Shown: positions 41,536 through 50,145 of the stretch, in pieces
Numbering within the stretch: position 1 is the stretch's first letter
Layout: each line of letters starts with the position of its first letter
DNA from: Chitinophagaceae bacterium UBA4857
Lineage (GTDB): Bacteria; Bacteroidota; Bacteroidia; Chitinophagales; Chitinophagaceae
Assembly: GCA_002399735.1 (NCBI GenBank)
Contig: DHEF01000001.1
Span: forward strand, 116,934-180,933
DNA: 64,000 nt
Reading direction: 5' to 3'
The notes under the pieces: generated by a model
What the model was told of the DNA's origin: nothing
What the model saw: only the letters and a program-made list of their open reading frames with translations
Database searches by the model: none
Translations under genes and position numbers: made by a program

Positions 41536-42558
41536 CTATTTTTCTTCCGGGTTTAAGTAAGTATCCAGCTCGTCCATCATGCCTTTGCTGCCAATATACA
41601 TGGGTGTACGTTGGTGTAACTCGGTTGGTTTAATATCTAAAATACGTTGCTCGCCATCCGTAGCACGACCACCAGCCACTGCTAAAATAAATGCGAAAGG
41701 ATTGCACTCATATAACAGCCGTAATTTGCCTTTTGGTTTATCGGTTGTACCAGGGTACATAAATATGCCACCCTTTAAAAGATTGCGATGCACATCGGCC
41801 ACCATGCTTCCTATGTAACGCTGCGTATATGGACCACCGTTGGTTTTATTTTTCTTTTGGCAGGCAGTAATGTATTCTTTTACGCCTTGCTGGTATTGAA
41901 AAAAGTTACCGTGATTGACGGAATAAATATTGCCAAAATCGGGGCATTTAATATCAGGATGACTAAGCGTAAACTCACCAATACCTTGATCTAGCGTAAA
42001 ACCATTTACACCACGACGAGTAGCATACACTAACATGGTAGAGGAACCATATACCACATAACCGGCAGCTACTTGTTGGGTACCGGCTTGTAAAAAATCT
42101 TCCTTAACGGCCTTGGTGCCTTGTGGCGAAACACGACGGTAAACACCGAAGATGGTTCCAATGGAAATGTTCACATCAATATTACCGCTACCATCTAGTG
42201 GGTCAAACAGGCAAACGTATTTTGAATTTCTGTTTTCAGGATCATCGAAGGAAACAAAATCGTCCAATTCCTCGCTGGCAATACCGGCACAACTGGTGCC
42301 GTGTTGTAGTACTCCGGTAAACTGGTCGTTGGCGTATATGTCCAACTTCTTTACATCTTCGCCTTGTACATTTACACTGCCTGCATCGCCTAAGATATCT
42401 ACCAATCCGGCTTTGTTTACTTCCACATTTACTCGCTTGGCGGCAAGTCCAATGTTGCGTAATAATCCACTTAACTCGCCGGTTGCGTTGGGAATATGAC
42501 GTAGTTGTTGCAGGGTAAACTCGTCCAGCGTTAGTACTTTTTTATTTACGGGCAGCAT
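41536..42558 (-). CDS. fbp: fructose-1,6-bisphosphatase, class I
   Basis: The gluconeogenic phosphatase. The 340-residue protein has the class I signatures: the metal site FDPLDGSGNIDVNISIGTIFGVYR, YGSSTMLVYATRRGVNGFTLD, QRYIGSMVADVHRNLLKGGIFMYP, and the C-terminal KLRLLYECNPFAFILAVAGGRATDG. Length is normal. A -7 promoter box lies 31 bp upstream. It is divergent from the aspartate kinase gene. Confidence 0.96.
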   Translation of the reverse strand: MLPVNKKVLTLDEFTLQQLRHIPNATGELSGLLRNIGLAAKRVNVEVNKAGLVDILGDAGSVNVQGEDVKKLDIYANDQFTGVLQHGTSCAGIASEELDDFVSFDDPENRNSKYVCLFDPLDGSGNIDVNISIGTIFGVYRRVSPQGTKAVKEDFLQAGTQQVAAGYVVYGSSTMLVYATRRGVNGFTLDQGIGEFTLSHPDIKCPDFGNIYSVNHGNFFQYQQGVKEYITACQKKNKTNGGPYTQRYIGSMVADVHRNLLKGGIFMYPGTTDKPKGKLRLLYECNPFAFILAVAGGRATDGEQRILDIKPTELHQRTPMYIGSKGMMDELDTYLNPEEK

Positions 42559-42588
42559 ACAGTTAGGTTTTTGATAAACTTATACTAA

Positions 42589-42596
42589 CAAATGTA
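42589..42596 (-). promoter_or_regulatory. -7 promoter box TACATTTG of fbp
   Basis: Exact TAnnTTTG on the minus strand, 30 bp before the fbp start. No clean -33 TTTG at 17-23 bp. Confidence 0.45.
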
Positions 42597-42669
42597 AGGG
42601 TAATTTGCGTTCATCTATCCTTTACTTACCTAGTGTGGTATGGCGGTGTGGTTTGTGATGCGGTGTTGT

Positions 42670-42677
42670 TATCTTTG
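42670..42677 (+). promoter_or_regulatory. -7 promoter box TATCTTTG of lysC
   Basis: Exact TAnnTTTG followed by C, 18 bp before the start at 42696. A TTTG at 42652 is only 14 bp upstream, closer than usual. Confidence 0.45.
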
Positions 42678-42695
42678 CGGCCAATAAAATGTAAC

Positions 42696-43964
42696 ATGAA
42701 GGTTTTTAAATTTGGGGGTGCATCGGTTAATAGTCTGGAACGTATTCATAAGATGGGTGATATTGTCGCGGATTATATGCAACAACCTTTACTGATAGTA
42801 ATATCGGCCATGGGTAAAACAACCAATGCGTTGGAAAAAGTAGCTGAAGCATTTTATGCGGAGAATAAGGAGATGGCGCTGGAATTGTTTGAGCAGGTTA
42901 AACAACAGCATATTACTACTGCAAAATATTTACTTACTACTGAATACCTGGCTTGCGAAGCACAACTGAAAGATTTTTTTACCGAAGTAGAATGGTTACT
43001 ACATGATAAACCTGTTAGGGAATACGATTACTATTACGATCAGATTGTTTGTGTAGGGGAGTTGTTGTCTACAGCTTTAATAAGCCACTATTTAAATGAA
43101 AGAAAGATTGTTAACACTTGGCTGGATGTAAGGGATATTATAAGAACGGATGATAATTTCCGCGATGCAATTATTGACTGGGAGTTTACTGCAAAAGCAG
43201 TGACGGGTATTAAGCAGTCGTTATTGCAGGAAAATAAAATGGTGATAACCCAGGGCTTTATTGGCTGTACGGATGAAAATGAAAGTACCACGTTAGGACG
43301 AGAGGGTAGTGATTATTCAGCCGCCGTTTTTGCCAACTTGCTGGATGCAGAAAGCCAGACAATTTGGAAAGATGTTGAGAGTGTGATGAATGCCGACCCA
43401 AAAGTATTTCCCGAAGCAAAACCATTACCACATTTAAACTACCGTGAGGTAATTGAAATGGCTTTTTACGGCGCACAGGTTATACACCCTAAAACAATAA
43501 AACCGTTACAGAATAAAAATATTCCGCTATTGGTTAAATGTTTTTTAAACCCCGCTTTACCCGGTACAGTGATAGATGCGAATGCGGTAAAAGAATTGCC
43601 GCCAATTGTAGTGCTAAAAGAAAAGCAAGTATTGCTGCAACTAACAGCAAAAGATTTTTCCTTTGTAAGCGAACATCATTCTACCGTATTGTTTAAGCTA
43701 TTTGAAAAATTAAAGTTTAAACCCAATCTTACACAAAATGCAGCTATTCAAATGCATTGTGTAGTAGATGATTTTGCAGAAAAGATTGAAACCCTGGCCT
43801 TGGAAGCATCGGCTATATTTGATGTAAGCATACGGAAAAATTTATCGCTACTTACTATACGCCACTATACCGGTGAGTATTATAATAAAATAACAGCCAA
43901 CCGTACCATTTTGCTAAAACAACAAACACCGGATATTATACAGGTGTTGATGACGGAGGAGTAG
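42696..43964 (+). CDS. lysC: aspartate kinase (monofunctional)
   Basis: Phosphorylates aspartate at the head of the lysine/threonine/methionine pathway. The start at MKVFKFGGASVNS (42696) is typical; the TTG start 21 codons upstream would run across the promoter box. The kinase domain (1-280) shows KFGGASV, VISAMGKTTNAL, VTQGFIGCTDENESTTLGREGSDYSAA and WKDVESVMNADPKVF. The last about 140 residues form the ACT regulatory part. Length is 422 residues. No homoserine dehydrogenase is fused. It is divergent from fbp. Confidence 0.94.
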   Translation: MKVFKFGGASVNSLERIHKMGDIVADYMQQPLLIVISAMGKTTNALEKVAEAFYAENKEMALELFEQVKQQHITTAKYLLTTEYLACEAQLKDFFTEVEWLLHDKPVREYDYYYDQIVCVGELLSTALISHYLNERKIVNTWLDVRDIIRTDDNFRDAIIDWEFTAKAVTGIKQSLLQENKMVITQGFIGCTDENESTTLGREGSDYSAAVFANLLDAESQTIWKDVESVMNADPKVFPEAKPLPHLNYREVIEMAFYGAQVIHPKTIKPLQNKNIPLLVKCFLNPALPGTVIDANAVKELPPIVVLKEKQVLLQLTAKDFSFVSEHHSTVLFKLFEKLKFKPNLTQNAAIQMHCVVDDFAEKIETLALEASAIFDVSIRKNLSLLTIRHYTGEYYNKITANRTILLKQQTPDIIQVLMTEE

Positions 43965-43974
43965 GGGGAGAGTG

Positions 43975-44007
43975 GAGATTTGAGATATGAGAATTGAGAC
44001 GAGGTGT
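43975..44007. repeat. low-complexity tract of GAGATTTGAGA type
   Basis: GGAGATTTGAGATATGAGAATTGAGACGAG lies after lysC, sharing words with the tracts at 12612 and 16235. Confidence 0.45.
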
Positions 44008-44049
44008 TAATTTCTTATATGGTTTACTATTGAATTTACTATTACAATA

Positions 44050-44829
44050 ATGAATACTTTAAGCTTTTTTATTTTCGTCATTGGTATAACCCTGTTTTTC
44101 TTGTTAGTTCGGTCTTTAAGAAAAAAGAAAACGTTTGGGTCTTTACAGCAATTACCACCCGACTACCCGGCTTTACTTGAAAAAAATGTATTGTTTTACC
44201 AGCGGCTTACCGATGAACAAAAGCTACAATTTAATGAGAGAGTAGCCCATTTTGTGGAGGATGTACGTATTACCGGAGTTAAAACAACGGTAACCGATTT
44301 AGATATAATATTAACAGCTGCGAGTGCCGTAATACCCACTTTTAATTTTAAGCATTGGGAATATCCAAACCTGAATGAAGTATTAATTTATCCCGGAACT
44401 TTTGGGGAAGCGTACGAATTGGAAGGAAATAATAAGAATGTACTGGGTATGGTTGGCAATGGCCCCATGCAACATGTAATGATTTTGTCGCAGCAAGCTT
44501 TACGGTTAGGTTTTAGCAACAAAACCGATAAGGAAAATACAGCTATACATGAGTTTGTGCATTTATTAGACAAAGCAGATGGAACGATTGATGGAGTACC
44601 CGAAGCTTTATTAAAACATGCTTACATATTACCATGGTTACACTTGGTACATAAAAATATTGCAGCAATTGATGATGGTAAATCTGATATAAACGTTTAC
44701 GGGGCTACCAACGAAGCCGAGTTTTTAGCCGTTGTAGCAGAATACTTTTTTGAAAGACCGGCACTATTACAACAAAAACATCCTGAACTATACATTATGA
44801 TGAACAAAATGTTTAAAAGGGGGACTTAA
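44050..44829 (+). CDS. MtfA-like zinc metallopeptidase (M90)
   Basis: A 259-residue zinc peptidase of the MtfA/M90 family. An N-terminal membrane helix (TLSFFIFVIGITLFFLLVRSL) is followed by LLEKNVLFYQRLTDEQKLQFNERVAHFVEDV and VIPTFNFKHWEYPN. The active site IHEFVHLLDKADGTIDGVP contains HExxH, and NEAEFLAVVAEYFFERP carries the downstream Glu. In E. coli MtfA is tied to control of Mlc and glucose uptake; the role here is unknown. The membrane anchor is extra relative to E. coli MtfA. Confidence 0.9.
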   Translation: MNTLSFFIFVIGITLFFLLVRSLRKKKTFGSLQQLPPDYPALLEKNVLFYQRLTDEQKLQFNERVAHFVEDVRITGVKTTVTDLDIILTAASAVIPTFNFKHWEYPNLNEVLIYPGTFGEAYELEGNNKNVLGMVGNGPMQHVMILSQQALRLGFSNKTDKENTAIHEFVHLLDKADGTIDGVPEALLKHAYILPWLHLVHKNIAAIDDGKSDINVYGATNEAEFLAVVAEYFFERPALLQQKHPELYIMMNKMFKRGT

Positions 44830-44845
44830 TTGAGGATTGCCTAAG

Positions 44846-44862
44846 CCCCTCCTTCGGAGGGG
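44846..44862. repeat. family C GC-rich hairpin
   Basis: CCCCTCC TTC GGAGGGG, with GTT after it. It sits in the 46-bp convergent gap and could double as a transcription stop, although no T-tract follows. Confidence 0.6.
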
Positions 44863-44875
44863 TTGGAGAAGCTTC

Positions 44876-46087
44876 CTATTCCGCAGAAACCGTAACCGTT
44901 TGAATCATTTTTTTTGCCACCGGTTTTTTATGTAAAATAGCCGGTTTCCAGGTGCCCATTTTTTCCATACGGGTAAGTAGTTCATCGGTAAACTCTTCGT
45001 CTTTTGTACCTTTAAGCAGTTTAAAGTTTACGGGTACACCGTCTGAGTCAACAATAAATTCAACTTGCGCATATACTTTTTTAACACCTTCCGGTAAAAA
45101 TTCCACCATGTCTTTACCCAGCTTATCCAAATAATCCATAAAGGCTGTGCCACCGCCTTCAAATTCAGGCCAGGTATGTACAGCATCTGCCAATACGCCT
45201 ACATTACGGGTTAGTAATTTAGCTCTTGGTTTTTTTACTTTTGCTTTGGGTACTTCTTTAACTACAGGGTCGTTTACAATGTATTCTCCTTTGTCGGTAA
45301 TAAATACTACGGGTAGTTTTTTATGCTTTTCAAAGTAGTTAAAAGCATCTTCTAAATTATCTGTAAAACGTCTTAATGTATTGTCGTCTTTGGTAAGTGT
45401 GGCTAAATAACTTACACTTTTAGGTACATTATAACGTATGGGGTAAATATGTACGGGAATATAATCCTGTCCTTGGTTTTTTGCATGTGCAGCCAATACA
45501 TATAACTCTTCAATCTGGTTGTCCATAATTGGAATACAACCTACCGTTACACAACTACCATGTATATAAATAGCACTGCCGGGGCGTGATGAATCGCTTA
45601 AAATACGGTCAGATGCGTTGGGGTAATTAATACCTAATGAAAGGTGGTATTCGCTACGTGGATTAAACTCGTTGATATAATAAAAACCTTCCGGTACCTG
45701 ATAATCGCCTTCCATACGTTTAGGCCCCATACTGCCCGCTAATGCACAAACCTTGTAAGTTTTAAACAATTTAAAAGGTTCGTTCATTTCATTTTTTACC
45801 CAAACCTCTAACTGGCTGTCGTACTTAAATGAACGGATGTACATATACTTAGCCGGCCATTCCAGTTTTTTGGCCGCAAATTGTTTTTGCAGGGTATCTT
45901 CTTTGCGTTTAAACGATTCATCCGGTCGGGGAAAAGTTCGCTGAAAATCGATAAAGTTTTTTTGAACACCGTTAGTGCTTACACTAGCCGTGCCCGAGTT
46001 ACGACGGCTGCCATTGCCATTTTGTGCTACAACAACTGATGAACCAATAAGAGATATAAATAATACGGTAAAAAGGCTTTTAATCAT
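44876..46087 (-). CDS. L,D-transpeptidase-like (YkuD) protein fused to a TonB-C-like domain
   Basis: An exported 403-residue protein with signal peptide MIKSLFTVLFISLIGSSVVVAQ. The YkuD domain (about 65-235) has KTYKVCALAGSMGPKRMEGDYQVPEGFYYIN and the active-site segment AIYIHGSCVTVGCIPI, with the catalytic Cys in GC after the His. It is closest to YafK/ErfK-type domains. The last about 90 residues (HTWPEFEGGGTAFMDYLDKL, YAQVEFIVDSDGVPVNFKLLKG, MEKMGTWKPAI) match the TonB C-terminal fold. The combination suggests a peptidoglycan enzyme with a protein- or receptor-contact domain. It is monocistronic. Confidence 0.85.
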   Translation of the reverse strand: MIKSLFTVLFISLIGSSVVVAQNGNGSRRNSGTASVSTNGVQKNFIDFQRTFPRPDESFKRKEDTLQKQFAAKKLEWPAKYMYIRSFKYDSQLEVWVKNEMNEPFKLFKTYKVCALAGSMGPKRMEGDYQVPEGFYYINEFNPRSEYHLSLGINYPNASDRILSDSSRPGSAIYIHGSCVTVGCIPIMDNQIEELYVLAAHAKNQGQDYIPVHIYPIRYNVPKSVSYLATLTKDDNTLRRFTDNLEDAFNYFEKHKKLPVVFITDKGEYIVNDPVVKEVPKAKVKKPRAKLLTRNVGVLADAVHTWPEFEGGGTAFMDYLDKLGKDMVEFLPEGVKKVYAQVEFIVDSDGVPVNFKLLKGTKDEEFTDELLTRMEKMGTWKPAILHKKPVAKKMIQTVTVSAE

Positions 46088-46194
46088 AACTGTAACGCTT
46101 ACTTAAAACAAAACGAAATAGCAACCATTTTATTCTGTGCTATTTCGTTTCGGTATGTAAAAATACCCTTATTTATGATATGTTCAACAATCTA

Positions 46195-47328
46195 CTACAA
46201 ATTGCCGCGGGCTTCCTGTTCACGCTCAATGGCTTCAAACAAAGCTTTAAAGTTTCCTTTACCAAAGCTTTTGGCTCCTTTACGTTGTATAATTTCAAAA
46301 AACAGGGTAGGTCGGTCTTCTACCGGTTTGCTAAATAATTGCAAAAGATATCCTTCGTTGTCCCTGTCTACCAAAATACCCAGCTCTTTTAATGGCTCCA
46401 TATCTTCATCAATTTCACCAACACGGTCAATCAGGTCATCGTAATAAGTAGTAGGTACTTTTAAAAATTCCACACCACGGCTCATCAGGTCCTTAACCGT
46501 AGTTACAATATCATTAGTAGCTAAAGCAACGTGTTGTACACCTTCGCCTTGGTAAAACTCCAAATACTCTTCTACCTGCGATTTTTTCTTACCCTCGGCC
46601 GGTTCGTTAATCGGGAATTTAACAAACCCGTTACCACTACTCATTACTTTACTCATCAAGGCCGAGTATTCAGTCGAAATATCTTCGTCGTCAAACGATA
46701 AAATATTTTTAAAGCCCATCACGTCTTCGTAAAATTTTACCCAGGGGTTCATACCATTCCAATCTACATTTCCCACACAATGGTCAACATATAAAAGCCC
46801 GGCATCTGTTGGTTGAAAGTGCGGATTGCTCCATGCACGATAACCCGGCATAAATGCACCTTTATAATTTTTTCTTTCAATAAATAAATGCACCGTATCA
46901 CCATAAGTATGTATGCCACTCATTACCACTTCGCCATCAGCATCTTTCATGGTTACCGGTTTCATATAACTTTTAGCACCACGGTTGGTAGTCTCGTTCC
47001 AGGCGCTTGTGGCATCCTGTACACGTAAGGATAATGCTTTAACACCATCACCATGTTTGTAAATATGATCGGCCATTTCATTATCCGGACGCAAAGGTGT
47101 GGTTAATACAAAAGTTAGTTTATGTTGGCGTACCACATAACTGGCTCGGTCTTTCATACCGGTTTCGGGTCCTGCATATGCAAGGGCCTGAAAACCAAAA
47201 GCACTCATATAATAGTGTGCCGCTTGTTTGGCATTACCTACATAAAATTCAACATAATCGGTACCTTCTAAGGGTAAAAAATCGGTATTGTTTGTAGCAG
47301 CCGTTGCTGCCTTTAATGTTGCAGACAT
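46195..47328 (-). CDS. hppD: 4-hydroxyphenylpyruvate dioxygenase
   Basis: Converts 4-hydroxyphenylpyruvate to homogentisate in tyrosine breakdown with a non-haem iron. The 377-residue protein has two VOC halves. Iron ligands are visible as His in YVDHCVGNVDWNG, His in GVQHVALATNDIV and Glu in LFFEIIQRKGAKSFGKGNF. Length is normal. Later steps (homogentisate dioxygenase and so on) are not in the window. The upstream region 47329-47980 holds no gene: it has two family A copies, stutter words at about 47710-47790, and a terminator-like hairpin for the next gene. Confidence 0.96.
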   Translation of the reverse strand: MSATLKAATAATNNTDFLPLEGTDYVEFYVGNAKQAAHYYMSAFGFQALAYAGPETGMKDRASYVVRQHKLTFVLTTPLRPDNEMADHIYKHGDGVKALSLRVQDATSAWNETTNRGAKSYMKPVTMKDADGEVVMSGIHTYGDTVHLFIERKNYKGAFMPGYRAWSNPHFQPTDAGLLYVDHCVGNVDWNGMNPWVKFYEDVMGFKNILSFDDEDISTEYSALMSKVMSSGNGFVKFPINEPAEGKKKSQVEEYLEFYQGEGVQHVALATNDIVTTVKDLMSRGVEFLKVPTTYYDDLIDRVGEIDEDMEPLKELGILVDRDNEGYLLQLFSKPVEDRPTLFFEIIQRKGAKSFGKGNFKALFEAIEREQEARGNL

Positions 47329-47595
47329 ACAAATAGTTTTATAGTAAACAGTGTTTGTGTAAAATGTACAGGAGCGTTCCTGAAAATAAAAAATGAAAAG
47401 CTAAAACGTAGTAGAAACGAATTATGAACCCATCGCAAGGGTTTCCATTAAAAGGTTAAAATTACCTCTAATGTCAGTAAACGGTTTATGTGGATAATCC
47501 GGTAACATGAGTAACAAAGATAGCCTTTTATGCATAAAATTACATTCCTGATATTTTACCGGAAATAGTTAAATATTCGCAGTTTTATTTTTTAT

Positions 47596-47710
47596 GTTAC
47601 GGGCTGCAGTTCCCTGATCATCGTACCTTGTTTTTAACCCCGAGTAGGCCTTGTGCATTTGATTCGGGGCGTCGCACTCTTGTACTGCATATCATTGTTC
47701 GGCTTTATTG
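47596..47710 (+). repeat. family A repeat, degenerate
   Basis: ACGGGCTGCAGTTCCCTGATCATCG, an interruption of about 45 bp, then GGCGTCGCACTCTTGTACTGCAT and TTGTTCGGC. Only the core and left part are clear. Confidence 0.55.
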
Positions 47711-47794
47711 TTATTAGTTAAAAGTTATTGGTTAATCGGAAAGAACAGATAATATTTTTATACTATTAACATTTAACAAATAACGATTAACTAA

Positions 47795-47868
47795 CTGATG
47801 ATTAGTATTCCTACAGTTGAACGGAGCGTCGCAAGTAAAGCTGATTAGTATTACTGCTGCTGGTCAAC
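47795..47868 (-). repeat. family A repeat, degenerate
   Basis: The minus strand reads TTGACCAGCAGCAGTAATACTAATCAGC, then a mutated core TTGCGACGCTC, and ends TAATCATCAG. It is followed by an A-run, as in other copies. Confidence 0.55.
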
Positions 47869-47924
47869 AAAAAATAAAAAAGTTTTATGCTAACATTTCT
47901 TTGTGCCGGGTATAAAATAATGAA

Positions 47925-47946
47925 AGCCCCGATAAAAATCAGGGCT
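47925..47946 (-). terminator. possible terminator hairpin
   Basis: The minus strand reads AGCCCTGAT, TTTT, ATCGGGGCT, then TTTCATTATTTT: a 9-bp stem with one wobble. It lies 35 bp after the stop of the gene ending at 47981. The T-tract is weak. Confidence 0.45.
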
Positions 47947-47980
47947 CGTATGAATTCAAACCGTCCAAGTGAGAATATTT

Positions 47981-48313
47981 TTATTGTTGTAAAATAATTT
48001 CGCCTACATCCACCGGTTTGTCGGCTACTTCTAAATTATTTACAGTTACATCTTTATAAGGATCTTTTGCGTCAACAATTAAAGTGTAAGTGCCGGCTTT
48101 AACATCTACCGAAAACCTACCTTGTGTTAAAGTGCCTTTTGTTGTATCGCCACCGCTTTTAATGGCCCAAACTGCCTGTGCTCCATCTGCCGGACTAATG
48201 GTGCCGCTTATAGCACCTTGCAAAACAATTCCGTTATCGTCATTTTTTGTAAAGGCAAATAACACTGCAACTATGGCCAGTATAAAGCCCACACTAAGTA
48301 ATTTCTTTTTCAT
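47981..48313 (-). CDS. exported carboxypeptidase-regulatory-like protein
   Basis: A 110-residue protein starting MKKKLLSVGFILAIVAVLFAFTKN (48313), preferred over an upstream ATG that adds 30 hydrophilic residues before the signal. The mature part (about 30-110) reads ISGTISPADGAQAVWAIKSGGDTTKGTLTQGRFSVDVKAGTYTLIVDAKDPYKDVTV, the beta-sandwich pattern of carboxypeptidase-regulatory-like/CarboxypepD_reg domains. No catalytic part. The role may be at the cell surface, but no partner is adjacent. Confidence 0.78.
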   Translation of the reverse strand: MKKKLLSVGFILAIVAVLFAFTKNDDNGIVLQGAISGTISPADGAQAVWAIKSGGDTTKGTLTQGRFSVDVKAGTYTLIVDAKDPYKDVTVNNLEVADKPVDVGEIILQQ

Positions 48314-48524
48314 AACTTCTGCTTTTTTAAAAATTAAACAATCCAAATTATTTCCCTTTGCAAACAGAAGTGGCTTGCTTTTCTTCGCTAAATATATTTT
48401 CAACTACTATGCCAAAACATCAATACTGTGGATAACTCTACCAATTTTACCTATTAGTGGTATATATTTAAACACCAATGTTTTAACATTGATTTTATTT
48501 GTAATAAAATTGTCATGAACATAA

Positions 48525-48551
48525 AAAAAGAGATCGTGATGATCTCTTTTT
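48525..48551 (-). terminator. intrinsic terminator after glyS
   Basis: AAAAAGAGATC (48525-48535) with GATCTCTTTTT (48541-48551), loop GTGAT; the minus strand continues into T residues. It lies 23 bp after the glyS stop and can work both ways. Confidence 0.85.
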
Positions 48552-48574
48552 GATATTATAAATATTAATCGTTT

Positions 48575-50044
48575 TTACTTAGATGCAGCTAGTACTAAAT
48601 CTTTAATGGCGTCAATTGATATGCGCTCTTGCTCCATACTGTCACGATAACGGATAGTTACCGTATTGTCTTCTTTGGTCTGGTGATCAACGGTAACACA
48701 GAAAGGAGTACCCAACGCATCCATACGACGATAACGTTTACCTATTGAATCTTTTTCCTCATAAAAACAACGGAACTCGCTTCTGCAATCATTAATTATT
48801 TGTTGCGCTATTTCTGGTAAGCCTTCTTTTTTAATTAGTGGTAAAACCGCCAATTTAATAGGGGCCAGTTTAGCAGGTAGTTTTAATACTACACGGCTAT
48901 CTTGTTTTTCCTCGGTACTTAAGTCCTGCTCTTCGTATGCATGACTGATAACAGAAAGAAACATACGGTCTAAACCAATAGATGTTTCAATTACATAAGG
49001 TATATAATTACCATAAGGTTTACCCGTTGCAGGGTCAACATCGTTATCAAAATACTGCATTTTCTTTTTGCTGTATTGTTGATGTTGGGTTAAGTCAAAA
49101 TCGGTGCGGCTATGTATACCTTCCAGTTCTTTAAAACCAATCGGGAAATCAAATTCAATATCACAGGCAGCATCAGCATAGTGCGCCAGTTTTACGTGGT
49201 CGTGAAAACGGTATTCCTCGGGTGAGTTGCCTAAACTTAAATGCCATTTTAAACGTTCGGCTTTCCAGTATTCGTACCACTCTTGTTGTGTGCCGGGGCG
49301 AATAAAAAACTGCATTTCCATTTGCTCAAACTCACGCATACGAAAAACAAACTGGCGGGCTACAATCTCATTACGGAAAGCCTTACCTATTTGTGCAATA
49401 CCAAACGGAATTTTCATGCGTCCGGTTTTTTGCACGTTTAAAAAGTTTACAAAAATACCTTGAGCCGTTTCCGGACGCAGGTACACTTTGTTGTCCTCAT
49501 CATCTGCAGAAACAGTGCTACCAAACTCGGTAGAAAACATCAGGTTAAACTGACGGATATCGGTCCAGTTAGTGGTACCGCTAATAGCACATTTTATTTT
49601 GTTGTCTTCAATCAGTTGTTTTAAACCCGCTAAATCACCGGCAGCATCTAATTTTTCCATGTCGCTGATGATGGCAGCAGCTTCTGCTTCTTTGCCTTCA
49701 GTTTTTAACTGCTCGGCATAAGCCTCAATTAAATGGTCAACACGGTAGCGTTTTTTGCTATCCTTGTTATCAATCATGGGGTCGTTAAAACCATCTACGT
49801 GTCCGGATGCTTTCCAGGTGGTGGGGTGCATAAAAATGGCCGCGTCAATACCCACGATATTGTCGTGCATTTGGGTCATGCTTTTCCACCAATAATCTTT
49901 AATATTCTTTTTTAGCTCGCTACCCATTTGGCCGTAGTCATATACAGCCTGTAGTCCATCGTAAATTTCGCTACTGGGAAATATGAAGCCATACTCCTTA
50001 CAGTGCGATATAATAGCCTGAAATTTGTTTGTATCGTTTGCCAT
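48575..50044 (-). CDS. glyS: glycyl-tRNA synthetase (class II, single-chain)
   Basis: Charges tRNA-Gly. The start at MANDTNKFQAIISHCKEYGFIFPSS (50044) fits the family; an upstream ATG adds 13 residues and overlaps the promoter box. Length is 489 residues. Motifs: VGIDAAIFMHPTTWKASGHVDGF, motif 2 AFRNEIVARQFVFRMREFEQMEMQFF, ETSIGLDRMFLSVI (motif 3), and a C-terminal anticodon-binding domain (KLAPIKLAVLPLIKK, RIRYRRMD-like stretch). This is the alpha2 archaeal/eukaryotic-like form used by Bacteroidota. It has its own promoter and terminator. Confidence 0.96.
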   Translation of the reverse strand: MANDTNKFQAIISHCKEYGFIFPSSEIYDGLQAVYDYGQMGSELKKNIKDYWWKSMTQMHDNIVGIDAAIFMHPTTWKASGHVDGFNDPMIDNKDSKKRYRVDHLIEAYAEQLKTEGKEAEAAAIISDMEKLDAAGDLAGLKQLIEDNKIKCAISGTTNWTDIRQFNLMFSTEFGSTVSADDEDNKVYLRPETAQGIFVNFLNVQKTGRMKIPFGIAQIGKAFRNEIVARQFVFRMREFEQMEMQFFIRPGTQQEWYEYWKAERLKWHLSLGNSPEEYRFHDHVKLAHYADAACDIEFDFPIGFKELEGIHSRTDFDLTQHQQYSKKKMQYFDNDVDPATGKPYGNYIPYVIETSIGLDRMFLSVISHAYEEQDLSTEEKQDSRVVLKLPAKLAPIKLAVLPLIKKEGLPEIAQQIINDCRSEFRCFYEEKDSIGKRYRRMDALGTPFCVTVDHQTKEDNTVTIRYRDSMEQERISIDAIKDLVLAASK

Positions 50045-50051
50045 AAGGCTG

Positions 50052-50084
50052 CAAAAGTACAGCAAAAGGTGATAGGTTGGCAAA
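50052..50084 (-). promoter_or_regulatory. glyS promoter, TTTG-N21-TACTTTTG
   Basis: On the minus strand, -33 TTTG (50084-50081) and -7 TACTTTTG (50059-50052), 21 bp apart. The start codon is only 7 bp past the -7 box, so the mRNA is nearly leaderless. Confidence 0.7.
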
Positions 50085-50145
50085 TTGTAAATTAGGGAAA
50101 TATGTTACCGGAAAGGATTAAAATATGGCTATTGACCTGACTTGA

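Noticed and set aside
46175..46444. Plus-strand open frame over the hppD 3' end
   Set aside because: Antisense to the conserved iron-ligand segment; no start signals.
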